A stretch of 36,279 nt of DNA from Modestobacter sp. DSM 44400 (GCF_900107175.1 NZ_FNOZ01000041.1:1-36279), one strand, 5' to 3'; counted from the first letter of the stretch, positions 15,103 to 22,449 are shown. Notes: generated by a model from the sequence alone, not told the origin. A program made the numbers and translations.

Positions 15103-16017
15103 ATGCAGACCTTCCTGCCCGTCGCCGACTTCGCCGAGAGCGCGCGGTTGCTGGACTCCCCGCGGCTGGGCAAGCAACGCGTGGAGACCCTGCAGGTGCT
15201 CCGCGCGCTCGAGCTCGCCGACTACGGGTGGGCCTCGCACCCGGTGGTCACCATGTGGCGCGGGCACACGGCCGGGCTCGTCGTCTACGGCCTGGCGATG
15301 GTCCGGGCGTGGCGCGAGCGCGGCTTCGCCGACAGCACCGAGAGGCTCATCGCCGAGTTCGCCCCGGACGCCGCCGCGATGACCCAGGCCGAGGCGGCCG
15401 CCGCCGGGTTGCTGCCCAGCTGGGTCGGCAACGAGGAGCTGCACCGGTCGCACCGGTCCAACCTGGTCGCCAAGGACCCGGCGTTCTACCGGCCGCGATT
15501 CGTCGGCGAGCCCGACGACCTGCCGTACGTGTGGCCGGGCGCCGATTACGTGCCACCGGCGGCGCCGCCGGAGGGGGTACCGGTGTGGGTGGTGCGCCCC
15601 CGCGCGCACAACGAGCTCGGTGCCGCGCTGGCCACCGGCATCGTCGGACTGGGCACCCAGGCCGGCATCGACGTGGACGCCACCGGGCTCTCGCCGGCCG
15701 AGCTGCGGATGCTGGCCAAGGAGCTGTCCGGCAAGCGGCCGGCCAAGGACCTGCGCCAGCTGACCGCCTTCCTCGACGAGATGGCACCCGGCGACCTGGT
15801 CGGGCTGCCCGTCGAGCACGGGGCCGGGCTGCTGCTGGGCGAGGTGGTCGGCGACTACGCCTTCGCCGGCCGAGAACTGCTGCCACACCGGCGCCCGGCC
15901 CGATTCGCCCGGGTCGTGCCACGGTCGGCGGCGCGCCCGCCGGCCACCCTCCAGGACCCGCGGGCGCTGTTCCGGGTCACCCTGGACCCCGGCGCCGTGC
16001 CGCCAGGCCGGCGCTGA
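15103..16017 (+). CDS. MSMEG_6728-like (pyrimidine-dimer-glycosylase-like) protein fused to an EVE-like domain
   Basis: A protein of 304 residues in two parts. Residues 1-150 match the MSMEG_6728 family: MQTFLPVADFAESARLLDSP, RLGKQRVETLQVLRAL, GWASHPVVTMWRGH and HRSHRSNLVAKDPAFYRP. Annotators often link this family to T4 endonuclease V-like pyrimidine-dimer glycosylases. Residues 160-293 read VWVVRPRAHNELGAALATGI, DLVGLPVEHG, GEVVGDYAF and ARALFRV-like endings. That pattern resembles the EVE/Mrr-N type modified-base reader found in front of modification-dependent nucleases (G.V.GDYxY..., then a closing R-V strand). The fusion suggests recognition of damaged or modified DNA. ATG 15103 is the start. 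Its 3' end overlaps by 41 bp the convergent phosphotransferase gene. The N-terminal family call is firm; the second domain is by pattern only. Confidence 0.75.
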   Translation: MQTFLPVADFAESARLLDSPRLGKQRVETLQVLRALELADYGWASHPVVTMWRGHTAGLVVYGLAMVRAWRERGFADSTERLIAEFAPDAAAMTQAEAAAAGLLPSWVGNEELHRSHRSNLVAKDPAFYRPRFVGEPDDLPYVWPGADYVPPAAPPEGVPVWVVRPRAHNELGAALATGIVGLGTQAGIDVDATGLSPAELRMLAKELSGKRPAKDLRQLTAFLDEMAPGDLVGLPVEHGAGLLLGEVVGDYAFAGRELLPHRRPARFARVVPRSAARPPATLQDPRALFRVTLDPGAVPPGRR

Positions 16018-16915
16018 CCTCGTCCACCGCGGTGGCCAGCCCCCGGCGGGCGTCAGCGAGGTCGGCGGGCACCCGGGCCGCATGCACGAACCACCACGCT
16101 GCGCCGTGCAGCCGGCGCAGCAGGAAGAACGGCGCCAGCTCCTCGTCGGACATCGGGTCGGGCAGGGCCGCCACGGCGGCGCGGCCGTCCAGCCGGCCCG
16201 TCGCCCGCAGGCACGCGACGTCCCAGCCGCGGGGGCCGCGACTGGTGTCCTCGAGGTCGGTCCAGCACCAGCCGCCGGGCGTGGCCAGCAAGTTGCCCGG
16301 GTGGGTGTCGCCGTGCAGGAAGCCGACGTCGCCGGTCAGCAGGGGACGCAGCCGGCCGGTCAGCTCGGCGACCGCGGCCACCTGAGCCCGGTCGGCGCCC
16401 AGCCCGACTCCCCGGTCGGCGAAGACGGCCAGGTCGTCCAGCGGGGTGTCCAGCGGCTCCCCGCTCCAGCCGGGGTCGACGTCGGCGAGCGCGGCCTCCA
16501 GCTCAGCGAGGGCGGCGCCGGCCCGCGCCGGTGTCGGGGTCTCGGGCAGCACCTCGACGAACCGCCAGAAGGACAGCGTGAGCCCGGCGTGCTCGTGCGG
16601 ACCCGGCGGGAGCTCGGTGGACGGCGGCACGACCGCCGCTCCGGCCTCGGCCAGCACGCCGGCCAGGGCCACCTCGCGGCCGAAGGGCCGCTGGATCGCC
16701 GGGCGGAGCAGGGGGGTCAGCGTGGCCACCCGGGCGACCACCGGCGCCGGGCGCAGGTGCACGACCACGTTGACCCCGTCGTGCAGCAGCGCTGCCTCGT
16801 CGGCGGCCAACCCGTGCGCGCGGGCGACGGTCAGCGCAGCGGCCCGGGCGGCCTCGACCCGGTTGGTCGTGTCCGTGCTGGTCGTGTTCGTACTGGTCGT
16901 GTCGGTGCTGGTCAC
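15977..16915 (-). CDS. Aminoglycoside phosphotransferase (APH)-family kinase
   Basis: A protein of about 312 residues with the protein-kinase-like APH fold. The catalytic loop FLHGDTHPGNLL (HGDxxxxN) is followed by the metal-binding segment WCWTDLEDTSRGPRGWDVA. The N-terminal lobe contains VARVATLTPLL with a nearby glycine-poor loop. Substrates of such chromosomal APH proteins range from antibiotics to small metabolites and cannot be told from sequence. The GTG start at 16915 overlaps the stop of the thioesterase gene (GTGA), indicating a three-gene operon with that gene and the VOC gene. The N-terminus has a Thr-rich repeat (TSTDT, TSTNT, TSTDT) encoded by a 15-bp tandem repeat. The 3' end overlaps the convergent fusion gene. 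Confidence 0.85.
   Translation of the reverse strand: MTSTDTTSTNTTSTDTTNRVEAARAAALTVARAHGLAADEAALLHDGVNVVVHLRPAPVVARVATLTPLLRPAIQRPFGREVALAGVLAEAGAAVVPPSTELPPGPHEHAGLTLSFWRFVEVLPETPTPARAGAALAELEAALADVDPGWSGEPLDTPLDDLAVFADRGVGLGADRAQVAAVAELTGRLRPLLTGDVGFLHGDTHPGNLLATPGGWCWTDLEDTSRGPRGWDVACLRATGRLDGRAAVAALPDPMSDEELAPFFLLRRLHGAAWWFVHAARVPADLADARRGLATAVDEVSAGLAARRRGPG
16868..16912 (-). repeat. 15-bp tandem repeat encoding a TSTDT leader
   Basis: Three near-identical 15-bp units (consensus ACCAGCACSGACACG on the minus strand) encode TSTDT-TSTNT-TSTDT at the very N-terminus of the phosphotransferase. Being in phase, it would vary without frameshift. It may have arisen by slippage and is not part of the kinase fold. 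Confidence 0.7.
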
Positions 16916-17331
16916 GAGCCGGGCAGCGGGACGTTCTGCAGGCGCACCTGGCCGCGGGCGACCAGCTTGCCGTCCTCGGCGCGGGCAAGCGTGACCAGCC
17001 AGAGCTGCAGCGTCCGGCCCTGCTGGACCGGCTCGGCGACCACGTCGAGGCGACCGACGGTGGCCGGGCGCAGAAAGTCGGTGGAGTTGTTCACGCCGAC
17101 CGCGAACTGGCCGCGGTCGACCACGGCCGCGCTCGCCCCGATGCTGGCCGCGGACTCCACGACGGTGCAGTAGACGCCGCCGTGCACGACGCCCCAGGGG
17201 GTGTGCTGATCCGGGCCGAGGTCGACGTGCCCGGTCACCCGGGTGCCGCTCACCTCGTCCGGGACGAAGCCGGACGCCCGGGCAAACGCGCCGGCCGACT
17301 CGAGGTCCACCGGGGGCAGGCCGCCGCTCAT
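16912..17331 (-). CDS. PaaI-type hotdog-fold acyl-CoA thioesterase
   Basis: A protein of 139 residues with the hotdog signature TPWGVVHGGVYCTVVESAAS: conserved HGG and a downstream acidic residue, as in PaaI/YdiI-type thioesterases. A later strand NNSTDFLRPATVGRLDVVAE is the usual FLRPA block. Such enzymes hydrolyse acyl- or hydroxybenzoyl-CoA thioesters; the substrate here is unknown. Its ATG overlaps the stop of the upstream VOC gene (ATGA) and its TGA overlaps the GTG of the phosphotransferase gene, so the three are translationally coupled. Length and motifs are normal. Confidence 0.9.
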   Translation of the reverse strand: MSGGLPPVDLESAGAFARASGFVPDEVSGTRVTGHVDLGPDQHTPWGVVHGGVYCTVVESAASIGASAAVVDRGQFAVGVNNSTDFLRPATVGRLDVVAEPVQQGRTLQLWLVTLARAEDGKLVARGQVRLQNVPLPGS

Positions 17332-17684
17332 GCGTCCCAGACGAGGCAGAAGGGATGGCCGACCGGATCGGCGTAGACGCGGAAGTCGCCGCCCCCGCCG
17401 GGGAGCCGGCGCGCGCCGAGTGCGAGCACCGCCGGCTCGGCGGCGTCGACGTCGGCGACCCGGATGTCGAGGTGGAACTGCTGGGGGCGGGCCGGGTCCG
17501 GCCAGTCGGGGGGTTGCAGGTCCGGGGCCCGCTGGAAGGCGATCCGGTGGCCGGCGCCGGTCGCGACGACCCAGTCGTCACCTGGGTCGCCCTGCACCTC
17601 CATGCCGAGCAGCTCGGCGTAGAAGGTCGCCAGGGCATGGGCATCCGGGGCATCGATGACGACGGAGTGCAGCTGGCCGATCAT
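17328..17684 (-). CDS. VOC-family (glyoxalase/bleomycin-resistance-like) protein
   Basis: A protein of 118 residues starting at ATG 17684 (AGGA about eight bases upstream). It begins IGQLHSVVIDAPDAHALATF, the first beta-alpha module with its metal-site His, followed by YAELLGMEV. The second module contains QQFHLDIRVADVDAAEPAVL, GGDFRVYADPVGHPFCL. This two-module layout with FHLDI and DPxGHPFCL is typical of VOC proteins in actinobacteria, many without known substrate. First gene of the coupled VOC-thioesterase-phosphotransferase operon. A longer in-frame extension upstream looks like shadow translation and was not used. Confidence 0.9.
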   Translation of the reverse strand: MIGQLHSVVIDAPDAHALATFYAELLGMEVQGDPGDDWVVATGAGHRIAFQRAPDLQPPDWPDPARPQQFHLDIRVADVDAAEPAVLALGARRLPGGGGDFRVYADPVGHPFCLVWDA

Positions 17685-17820
17685 GGGCCCATCCTGACCG
17701 AGCGCCGGGGCCGGCGACAGCCGGGGACCGGCCGGGAACCGCAGGTCCCCGGCCACCCGGGCTGCGGGCGCCGCATGCCGTGCCGCACGATCGGGACATG
17801 ACCCGCTCCCGGACCGCCCG

Positions 17821-18366
17821 ATGACCGCGCCGCAGCTGGGCACGCTGGCGTGGCAGCCGGCCGCGGAGCGGCCCGACCTGCTGGCCGAGCCGGTGGCCGC
17901 CGCGCTGGTGGGGCTCTCGGCGTCGGTGTGGGTGGCACCCATCGACGACGCCGCCGCCGACACCGCGGCGTTCACCGACACCTACCAGGTCCCGCTCGCC
18001 GCCTCGGCCAACTGCGTGGTGGTCGCCGCCCGGCGGGCCGGGCAGACCACGTTGGCGGCCTGCCTGGTGCTGGCCACCACGCGGGCCGACGTCAACGGCC
18101 TGGTGCGGCGGCACCTCGATGCCCGTAAGGCCTCGTTCGCGCCGCAGGACGTCGCCGTCGCCGAGAGCGGGATGGCCTACGGCGGGATCACGCCGGTGGG
18201 GCTGCCGGCGTCCTGGCCGGTGCTGGTGGACGCCGCCGTGGCCGCCGGCGAGTGGCTGGTCATCGGCTCGGGGACCCGGGGGAGCAAGCTCGCCGTTCCC
18301 GGGGCGGTGCTGGCCGCGCTGCCCGGCGCGGTCGTGCTGGAGGGCCTCGGTCAGCCGCTCGGCTGA
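17821..18366 (+). CDS. YbaK/aminoacyl-tRNA-deacylase-like protein
   Basis: A protein of 181 residues of the YbaK/EbsC (ProX-like) fold, which hydrolyses mis-charged aminoacyl-tRNAs such as Cys- or Ala-tRNA(Pro). It shows NCVVVAARRAGQTTLAACLV, then VRRHLDARKASFAP (the catalytic-region Lys is in LDARKASF) and ESGMAYGGITPVGLP (the GGI/GxTPVGLP block), ending VIGSGTRGSKLAVPG. The N-terminal 40 residues are poorly conserved in the family. ATG start at 17821. It is divergent from the VOC operon and followed closely by a small-protein gene with its own promoter. The fold assignment is firm; the specific tRNA substrate is not known. Confidence 0.9.
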   Translation: MTAPQLGTLAWQPAAERPDLLAEPVAAALVGLSASVWVAPIDDAAADTAAFTDTYQVPLAASANCVVVAARRAGQTTLAACLVLATTRADVNGLVRRHLDARKASFAPQDVAVAESGMAYGGITPVGLPASWPVLVDAAVAAGEWLVIGSGTRGSKLAVPGAVLAALPGAVVLEGLGQPLG

Positions 18367-18389
18367 GCGGCACCGGTCCGGTCGCCTCC

Positions 18390-18395
18390 TAGGCT
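18390..18395 (+). promoter_or_regulatory. TAGGCT -10 element, leaderless arrangement for the 53-residue gene
   Basis: TAGGCT ends exactly seven bases before the GTG at 18403, and no ribosome site is needed. The same TAnnnT-N6/7-start layout recurs at 19701, 20312, 25964 and 25985. This indicates transcription starting at or beside the start codon, common in actinobacteria. Confidence 0.6.
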
Positions 18396-18402
18396 GGGCG
18401 GG

Positions 18403-18564
18403 GTGAGCGACCCCGTCGACCTGGACCCCGCACCCCGCCCCGCGCCCGAGCCGGAGCGCGCGCCCGACGACAGTGACGTCGGCTGGGGCGAACGGGTGAG
18501 CGACCTCAGCGAGGACGACCGCCGCTACCTGGAGGACCGCCCGCCGCATTGGGGCAGCGACTGA
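18403..18564 (+). CDS. Small conserved-type acidic protein, 53 residues
   Basis: The frame runs from GTG 18403 to TGA 18564. It has an acidic, Pro-rich N-terminus followed by DDSDVGWGERVSDLSEDDRR and ending LEDRPPHWGSD. The DVGWGE...RPPHW ending is a pattern I recognise from small actinobacterial proteins of unknown function. A TAGGCT promoter element sits seven bases upstream, consistent with a leaderless message. It faces the convergent mscL gene across a gap of 17 bp. Confidence 0.75.
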   Translation: MSDPVDLDPAPRPAPEPERAPDDSDVGWGERVSDLSEDDRRYLEDRPPHWGSD

Positions 18565-18581
18565 CGCAGCGGCCCTGCCGG

Positions 18582-19001
18582 TCAGCGGTGCGGGGCGGCT
18601 TCCGGCTCCGACGCCGGTGGCTGGCTCTGCTGGGCGCGCAGCAGATCGCGGATCTCCACCAGCAGCTCGACCTCGCTGGGAGCGCTGGGGCCCGTCTCCT
18701 CGCCCTCGGCCCGGCGCCGGACCAGCCGGCGCATCGGAGCGACGATGAAGAAGTAGATGACCGCGGCGGTGATCACGAAGCGGATCAGCTGGGTGACGAA
18801 CGCTCCCCAGCGGAACTCCTCGCCGGAGACCAAGACCACGCCGGCCAGCTCGCCGCCCCCGGTGAAGATCGTGATCAGCGGCGTGAGGAACGAGCTGGTG
18901 AACGAGGACACCACTGCGGTGAACGCCGCGCCGATCACCACCGCGACGGCCAGGTCGACGACGTTCCCGCGCAGCAGGAAGTCCTTGAAGCCCTTGATCA
19001 T
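18582..19001 (-). CDS. mscL: Large-conductance mechanosensitive channel MscL
   Basis: A protein of 139 residues. It begins MIKGFKDFLLRGNVVDLAVA, the canonical MscL N-terminal amphipathic helix and TM1 start, continuing VVIGAAFTAVVSSFTSSFLT. TM2 is FVITAAVIYFFIVAPMRRLV, followed by a cytoplasmic charged bundle with EVELLVEIRDLLRAQ. MscL forms a pentamer that opens at near-lytic membrane tension to release solutes during osmotic downshock. ATG start at 19001 with GAGGGGAC upstream. In Mycobacterium tuberculosis mscL is also near the fmdB-like/5-FTHF cyclo-ligase/galU cluster, so the context is conserved. Confidence 0.97.
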   Translation of the reverse strand: MIKGFKDFLLRGNVVDLAVAVVIGAAFTAVVSSFTSSFLTPLITIFTGGGELAGVVLVSGEEFRWGAFVTQLIRFVITAAVIYFFIVAPMRRLVRRRAEGEETGPSAPSEVELLVEIRDLLRAQQSQPPASEPEAAPHR

Positions 19002-19052
19002 CCAGTGTCCCCTCGGCTCGGTGCGCGCCGCCCAGAGCCGGCCCGGGCCGGA

Positions 19053-19688
19053 TCACGGCGGGCCGAGGGTAACGGTGAGTGTGGCGCTGGTCGCTGACCC
19101 GGCGAGACGCGCCGCCGTCTCCGCGGACACCGCCAGCACCAGCAGGCCGCCGTCCGCGCCGGCAGCAGGGCCGGTCGCCTCGGCCGGCGGTGCGCTGAGC
19201 ACGAGGGCATCCGCGGCCACCACCTCGGCGGCGCCAGCGTCGGCCGGGCTGGCGAGCACGTCGACCCGGTCACCGGGGCGCAGCAGCGCGGCCACCGCCA
19301 GATCAGCCAGCCGGACAGGTGCGGCGACCTGGCCGGGCGGCACCCGGGACCACAGACCGGGGCCGATGACCCGGACGTCGGTGACCGGCTCGCCGCGCCG
19401 CAGCGGGCCGGCCAGCACCTCCCCGGTCAACTGGCCGACGTCGTCCACGACGCCGTCCGGGGCCATGCTCGCGGGGAGGGTGACCAGGCCGAGGTCGGCG
19501 CCGGTCAGCACCGCACCGGCGGTCAGATCGGTGGCGGCGACCACCACGTCGACGTCCGCCGGTGGTGGGGGAGCGTGTTCGGCCGCGGCCGGCCGGAGTG
19601 CGACTACGAGCGCGAGAACGGCAAGCAGACCGGCGGCCACCTGCCGCAGCAGGTGCACCGGCGAGCGGGGGCGGCGGAGGCGGGGCAC
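19053..19688 (-). CDS. SAF-domain protein with N-terminal membrane anchor (CpaB/RcpC-like)
   Basis: A protein of 211 residues. A basic N-terminus (VPRLRRPRSPVHLLRQ) is followed by one membrane helix (VAAGLLAVLALVVALRPAAA) and a SAF domain, VDVVVAATDLTAGAVLTGAD with VTDVRVIGPGL. SAF domains occur in CpaB-like pilus-assembly proteins and related cell-envelope proteins; no other Flp-pilus genes are nearby. The GTG at 19688 is preceded by TAGCGT seven bases upstream, a leaderless layout, and no ribosome site is visible. The gene lies between mscL and the FmdB-like gene, the position such SAF proteins often hold in actinobacteria. Role unknown. Confidence 0.85.
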   Translation of the reverse strand: MPRLRRPRSPVHLLRQVAAGLLAVLALVVALRPAAAEHAPPPPADVDVVVAATDLTAGAVLTGADLGLVTLPASMAPDGVVDDVGQLTGEVLAGPLRRGEPVTDVRVIGPGLWSRVPPGQVAAPVRLADLAVAALLRPGDRVDVLASPADAGAAEVVAADALVLSAPPAEATGPAAGADGGLLVLAVSAETAARLAGSATSATLTVTLGPP

Positions 19689-19695
19689 GCCGCCG

Positions 19696-19701
19696 ACGCT
19701 A
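19696..19701 (-). promoter_or_regulatory. TAGCGT -10 element for the SAF-domain gene
   Basis: On the minus strand TAGCGT (19701 to 19696) is followed by exactly seven bases and the GTG at 19688, matching the other leaderless promoters in the window. Confidence 0.55.
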
Positions 19702-19801
19702 GGCAGGCCGGCGGGCGGCGTCCCGCTCCGGGAACGGCCTGTGGACGGTGACCCCCGGTGTGGACGACGGCGCACGGAGCGGCCGTCGTCCGTGCTCGGA
19801 G

Positions 19802-20158
19802 CTAGTTCGCGGCCTTGGAGCCGGTGCTGGGCGCGGCCGCCGGCTTGCTGGCGGACGACTCTTTCGAACCCGACGACGACGAACCGGAGTCCTTCGCCGA
19901 CGACGACGAACCGGAGTCCTTCGCCGGCGACGACTCCTTGGCCGAGGACGCCGACGGGGCGGTGGCGCTCTCGGCCTTGCGGCTGTCGGTGCGGTAGAAG
20001 CCCGAGCCCTTGAAGACCACGCCGACCGAGCCGTAGACCTTGCGTACCGGGGCGCCGCACTCCGGGCAGGTGGCGACCGCGGCGTCGCTGAACGTTTGCA
20101 CGACCTCGAACTCGTGCTTGACCTCGGAATTGGTGCAGACGTACTGGTAGGTGGGCAC
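19802..20158 (-). CDS. FmdB-family protein like mycobacterial Ruc, with an altered zinc ribbon
   Basis: A protein of 118 residues. The N-terminal part (MPTYQYVCTNSEVKHEFEVV, then CPECGAPVRKVYGSV and VVFKGSGFYRTDSR) is that of FmdB-type proteins and of M. tuberculosis Rv0991c (Ruc, a redox-regulated chaperone partner). The C-terminal half is a low-complexity, likely disordered tail with two KDSGSSSS repeats, as in Ruc. The usual first CxxC is broken: Cys8 is present but position 11 is Ser, leaving Cys8, Cys31 and Cys34, with His15 as a possible fourth ligand. GTG 20158 has GAGGAG ten bases upstream. Gene order agrees with the Rv0985c-Rv0996 region. Whether redox control survives is open. Confidence 0.9.
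   Translation of the reverse strand: MPTYQYVCTNSEVKHEFEVVQTFSDAAVATCPECGAPVRKVYGSVGVVFKGSGFYRTDSRKAESATAPSASSAKESSPAKDSGSSSSAKDSGSSSSGSKESSASKPAAAPSTGSKAAN
19866..19925 (-). repeat. Tandem repeat encoding the KDSGSSSS tail
   Basis: Two near-identical copies of about 27 bp (plus strand, GACGACGACGAACCGGAG followed by TCCTTCGCC) encode KDSGSSSSA twice in the disordered C-terminal tail of the FmdB/Ruc-like protein. The repeat is in phase. Confidence 0.75.
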
Positions 20159-20311
20159 GGTGCAACTGCTCCTCGTCCGGGTGGGTCACCGGGCTGGCAC
20201 TCGACCCGGGAGACTGCCAATGATGCGCCGTCCCGGCGGTGCCGTCCACGTCGGGACCCCGCGTCGGGGGAGTGCCCCCGATCACAGAGCGGCCCGAGCC
20301 GGCCCGGCCGG

Positions 20312-20317
20312 TACGGT
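20312..20317 (+). promoter_or_regulatory. TACGGT -10 element for the MarR gene
   Basis: TACGGT is followed by exactly seven bases and the GTG at 20325, the same leaderless spacing as at 18390 and 25985. Confidence 0.55.
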
Positions 20318-20324
20318 TCCGACT

Positions 20325-20807
20325 GTGGCGCCACAGTGGCTGGACGAGCAGGAACAGACCACCTGGCGTCGGTGGCTGGCGGTGTCCGAGCTGGTCCCGC
20401 GCACGCTCGACGCCCAGCTGCAGCGCGACGCCGGGCTCACGCACGCCGCCTACGTCGTCCTGGCGATGCTGTCCGAGGCCCCCGACCGCAGCCGGCGGAT
20501 GAGCGACCTGGCCCGGGTGGCCAACCAGTCGCAGAGCCGGCTGTCGCACACCGTCGCCCGGCTGGAGGAACGCGGCTGGGTGACGCGGGTGCGGGCCACC
20601 GAGGACCGCCGCGGCAACGTCGCCGTCCTCACCGACGCCGGTTGGGACGTCGTCACCCGGGTTGCCCCCGGCCACGTCCAGGCCGTGCGCGACGCGGTGT
20701 TCGCCGCCCTCACCCCCGAGCAGGTCGTGGCGCTCGGCGAGGCGCTGGACGCCGTCCTGGAGCGGCTGGACCCCGACCACACCCAGCGCGCCCTCGCCGG
20801 CAGCTGA
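20325..20807 (+). CDS. MarR-family transcriptional regulator
   Basis: A protein of 160 residues. The winged helix-turn-helix is clear: GLTHAAYVVLAMLSEAPDRS, RRMSDLARVANQSQSRLSHT, VARLEERGWVTRVRATEDRR (the DRR wing motif). The C-terminal helix forms the dimer interface. GTG 20325 is chosen because a -10 element lies seven bases upstream and because it places the fold correctly. It is divergent from the FmdB/Ruc-like gene and directly upstream of the LLM oxidoreductase gene on the same strand (47-bp gap), a plausible regulatory target. MarR proteins usually respond to phenolic ligands or oxidants; the ligand is not predictable. Confidence 0.9.
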   Translation: MAPQWLDEQEQTTWRRWLAVSELVPRTLDAQLQRDAGLTHAAYVVLAMLSEAPDRSRRMSDLARVANQSQSRLSHTVARLEERGWVTRVRATEDRRGNVAVLTDAGWDVVTRVAPGHVQAVRDAVFAALTPEQVVALGEALDAVLERLDPDHTQRALAGS

Positions 20808-20854
20808 CCCGGCGGCGGGGAAGCCGCCGGGTGCGCGCGGCGTTGCCTCCCACG

Positions 20855-21892
20855 ATGTCCGAGCCCGTTGCCTCCCCGGTGCCCCTGTCCGTCCTCGAGC
20901 TGGCCACGGTCGGGTCGGGCCAGTCGACGGCCGAGGCGCTGGCGCACACCATGGCGGTGGCGCAGGCCGCTGACCGGCTCGGGTACACCCGCATCTGGGT
21001 GGCCGAGCACCACAACATACCGGCCGTGGCCAGCACCAACCCACCGGTGCTGATGGCTCACCTCGCCGCGGTGACCGAGCGGATCACGGTCGGCTCCGGT
21101 GGCGTGATGCTGCCCAACCACGCACCGCTGGTCGTGGCCGAGCAGTTCGCGCTGCTGGAGGCGCTGCACCCCGGCCGGATCGACCTCGGCATCGGCCGCG
21201 CGCCCGGCACCGACCAGCACACCGCCCTGGCGCTGCGCCGCGACCCGGCGGCGCTGTCGGCCGAAGACTTCCCGAACGACCTGCTGGACCTGCTCGGGCT
21301 CTTCGGTGACGAGCGGGTCGAGGGCGGGCTGTCCGAGAGATTCGCGGCCACCCCGGCGGCGGTCAGCGCGCCTCGGGTCGTGCTGCTGGGGTCGAGCGGG
21401 TTCTCCGCGCAGCTGGCCGGCCAGCTGGGGCTGCCGTTCACCTTCGCCCACCACTTCGGCGGGGCGCACACCCAGGCCGCCGTCGAGCTCTACCGCGAGT
21501 CCTTCCGGCCCTCGGCGCGGCTTGTGCGGCCGTACACGATCGTCACGGCCAACACCCTGGTCGCCGACACCGACGACGAGGCCCGCCGGCTGGCACTGCC
21601 CGGTCAGCTGATGCGGCTGTCGATCCGCACCAACCGGCTGCGCCCGGTGCCCAGCCTGGCCGAGGCGGAGGTGCACCCCGAGCGCGCGGCCGCAGAGGCG
21701 ATGCCGAGCAACGCGGTCGTCGGCGGGCCCGAGCGGGCGGTCGCCGAGCTGCGGCAGCTGGCCGCCGACACCGGTGCCGACGAGCTGATGGTCTCCGCCT
21801 CCACGCACGGGGTCGCCGAGCGGCTGCACAGCCTGGAACTGCTGGCCGCAGCTTGGGGCCTGGCGCCTGGCGAACGGCCTGCTGCGGGCTGA
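20855..21892 (+). CDS. LLM-class (luciferase-like) flavin-dependent oxidoreductase
   Basis: A protein of 345 residues with a bacterial-luciferase-type TIM barrel. It contains PLSVLELATVGSGQSTAEAL, then YTRIWVAEHHNIPAVASTNP (the family WVAEHHN block), ITVGSGGVMLPNHAPLVVAE, HPGRIDLGIGRAPGTDQHTA and FAHHFGGAHT. This is the group-1 LLM pattern (YbbN/YhbW-like); known members use FMNH2 or F420. The substrate is unknown. ATG 20855 sits 47 bp after the MarR gene, so co-transcription is likely. Length is normal and no damage is seen. Confidence 0.93.
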   Translation: MSEPVASPVPLSVLELATVGSGQSTAEALAHTMAVAQAADRLGYTRIWVAEHHNIPAVASTNPPVLMAHLAAVTERITVGSGGVMLPNHAPLVVAEQFALLEALHPGRIDLGIGRAPGTDQHTALALRRDPAALSAEDFPNDLLDLLGLFGDERVEGGLSERFAATPAAVSAPRVVLLGSSGFSAQLAGQLGLPFTFAHHFGGAHTQAAVELYRESFRPSARLVRPYTIVTANTLVADTDDEARRLALPGQLMRLSIRTNRLRPVPSLAEAEVHPERAAAEAMPSNAVVGGPERAVAELRQLAADTGADELMVSASTHGVAERLHSLELLAAAWGLAPGERPAAG

Positions 21893-21907
21893 GGACCGGC
21901 TGCACCC

Positions 21908-22437
21908 TCAGCGCGGGTGGCGCAGGAACGACTCAGGGTCGGCCAGGAACTGCCGCCAGCTCGCGGTGAGCCCGAGGTCCTCCCATCCGGCCGGCCTCAG
22001 TCCCCAGGTGCCGACCTCGCGCAGCGTCGCCCCGGGCAGCGCGGCCAGCACCGGGGAGTGGGTGGCCACGACCACCTGCGCGCCGGCGGCGACCAGGTCG
22101 AGCAGGACGGCCACCAGCGCCAACGTCCCCCGGAAGGAGAGCGCCGCGTCGGCTCGTCGAGCAGGTACACACCGCCTCCGCTGGCCCGGCGGGTGAGCAC
22201 CTCCAGGAACGCCTCCCCGTGGGAAAGCTCGTGGAACAGCGGTTCCGTGCCCCGCGGGTCGGGGTGGGCCTCCAGGTAGCTGTAGAGGCCGTGCAGCGTC
22301 TCGTCGCGCAGGAAGTAGCCCCACCGCGAGGCGCCGGGGCTCCGCTCCACCACCAGGTCGAGGGACCCCGGCTCCGGCGCGCCCCGGCCCGGGTCGGGGC
22401 GCGAGCGGCGCACGGGTCGGCGGTCCACCCGCCCATC
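21908..22437 (-). pseudogene. Remnant of an AAA/ABC-type ATPase, 5'-truncated and frameshifted
   Basis: Two frames together give the C-terminal two thirds of an ATPase. The first reads GASRWGYFLRDETLHGLYSY, FHELSHGEAFLEVLTRR (signature-like SHGE) and GGGVYLLDEP (Walker B). The second continues AALSFRGTLALVAVLLDLVA and QVVVATHSPVLAALPGATL (switch His), then the C-terminal helix. The break is at about 22158, in GAGCCGACGCGG, where one base is missing. The N-terminal part with the Walker A P-loop is absent. Homologues start with a RecF/ABC-like P-loop about 80 residues earlier. Nested inverted repeats at 22450-22533 abut the truncated end. I judge it non-functional. Confidence 0.75.
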
Positions 22438-22449
22438 CTGGCGCGTGGC

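Noticed and set aside
15977..17653. 558-codon minus-strand frame spanning the VOC, thioesterase and phosphotransferase region
   Set aside because: Only its last part (from GTG 16915) is a real protein; upstream it is out of frame with the thioesterase and VOC genes, which have clear motifs.
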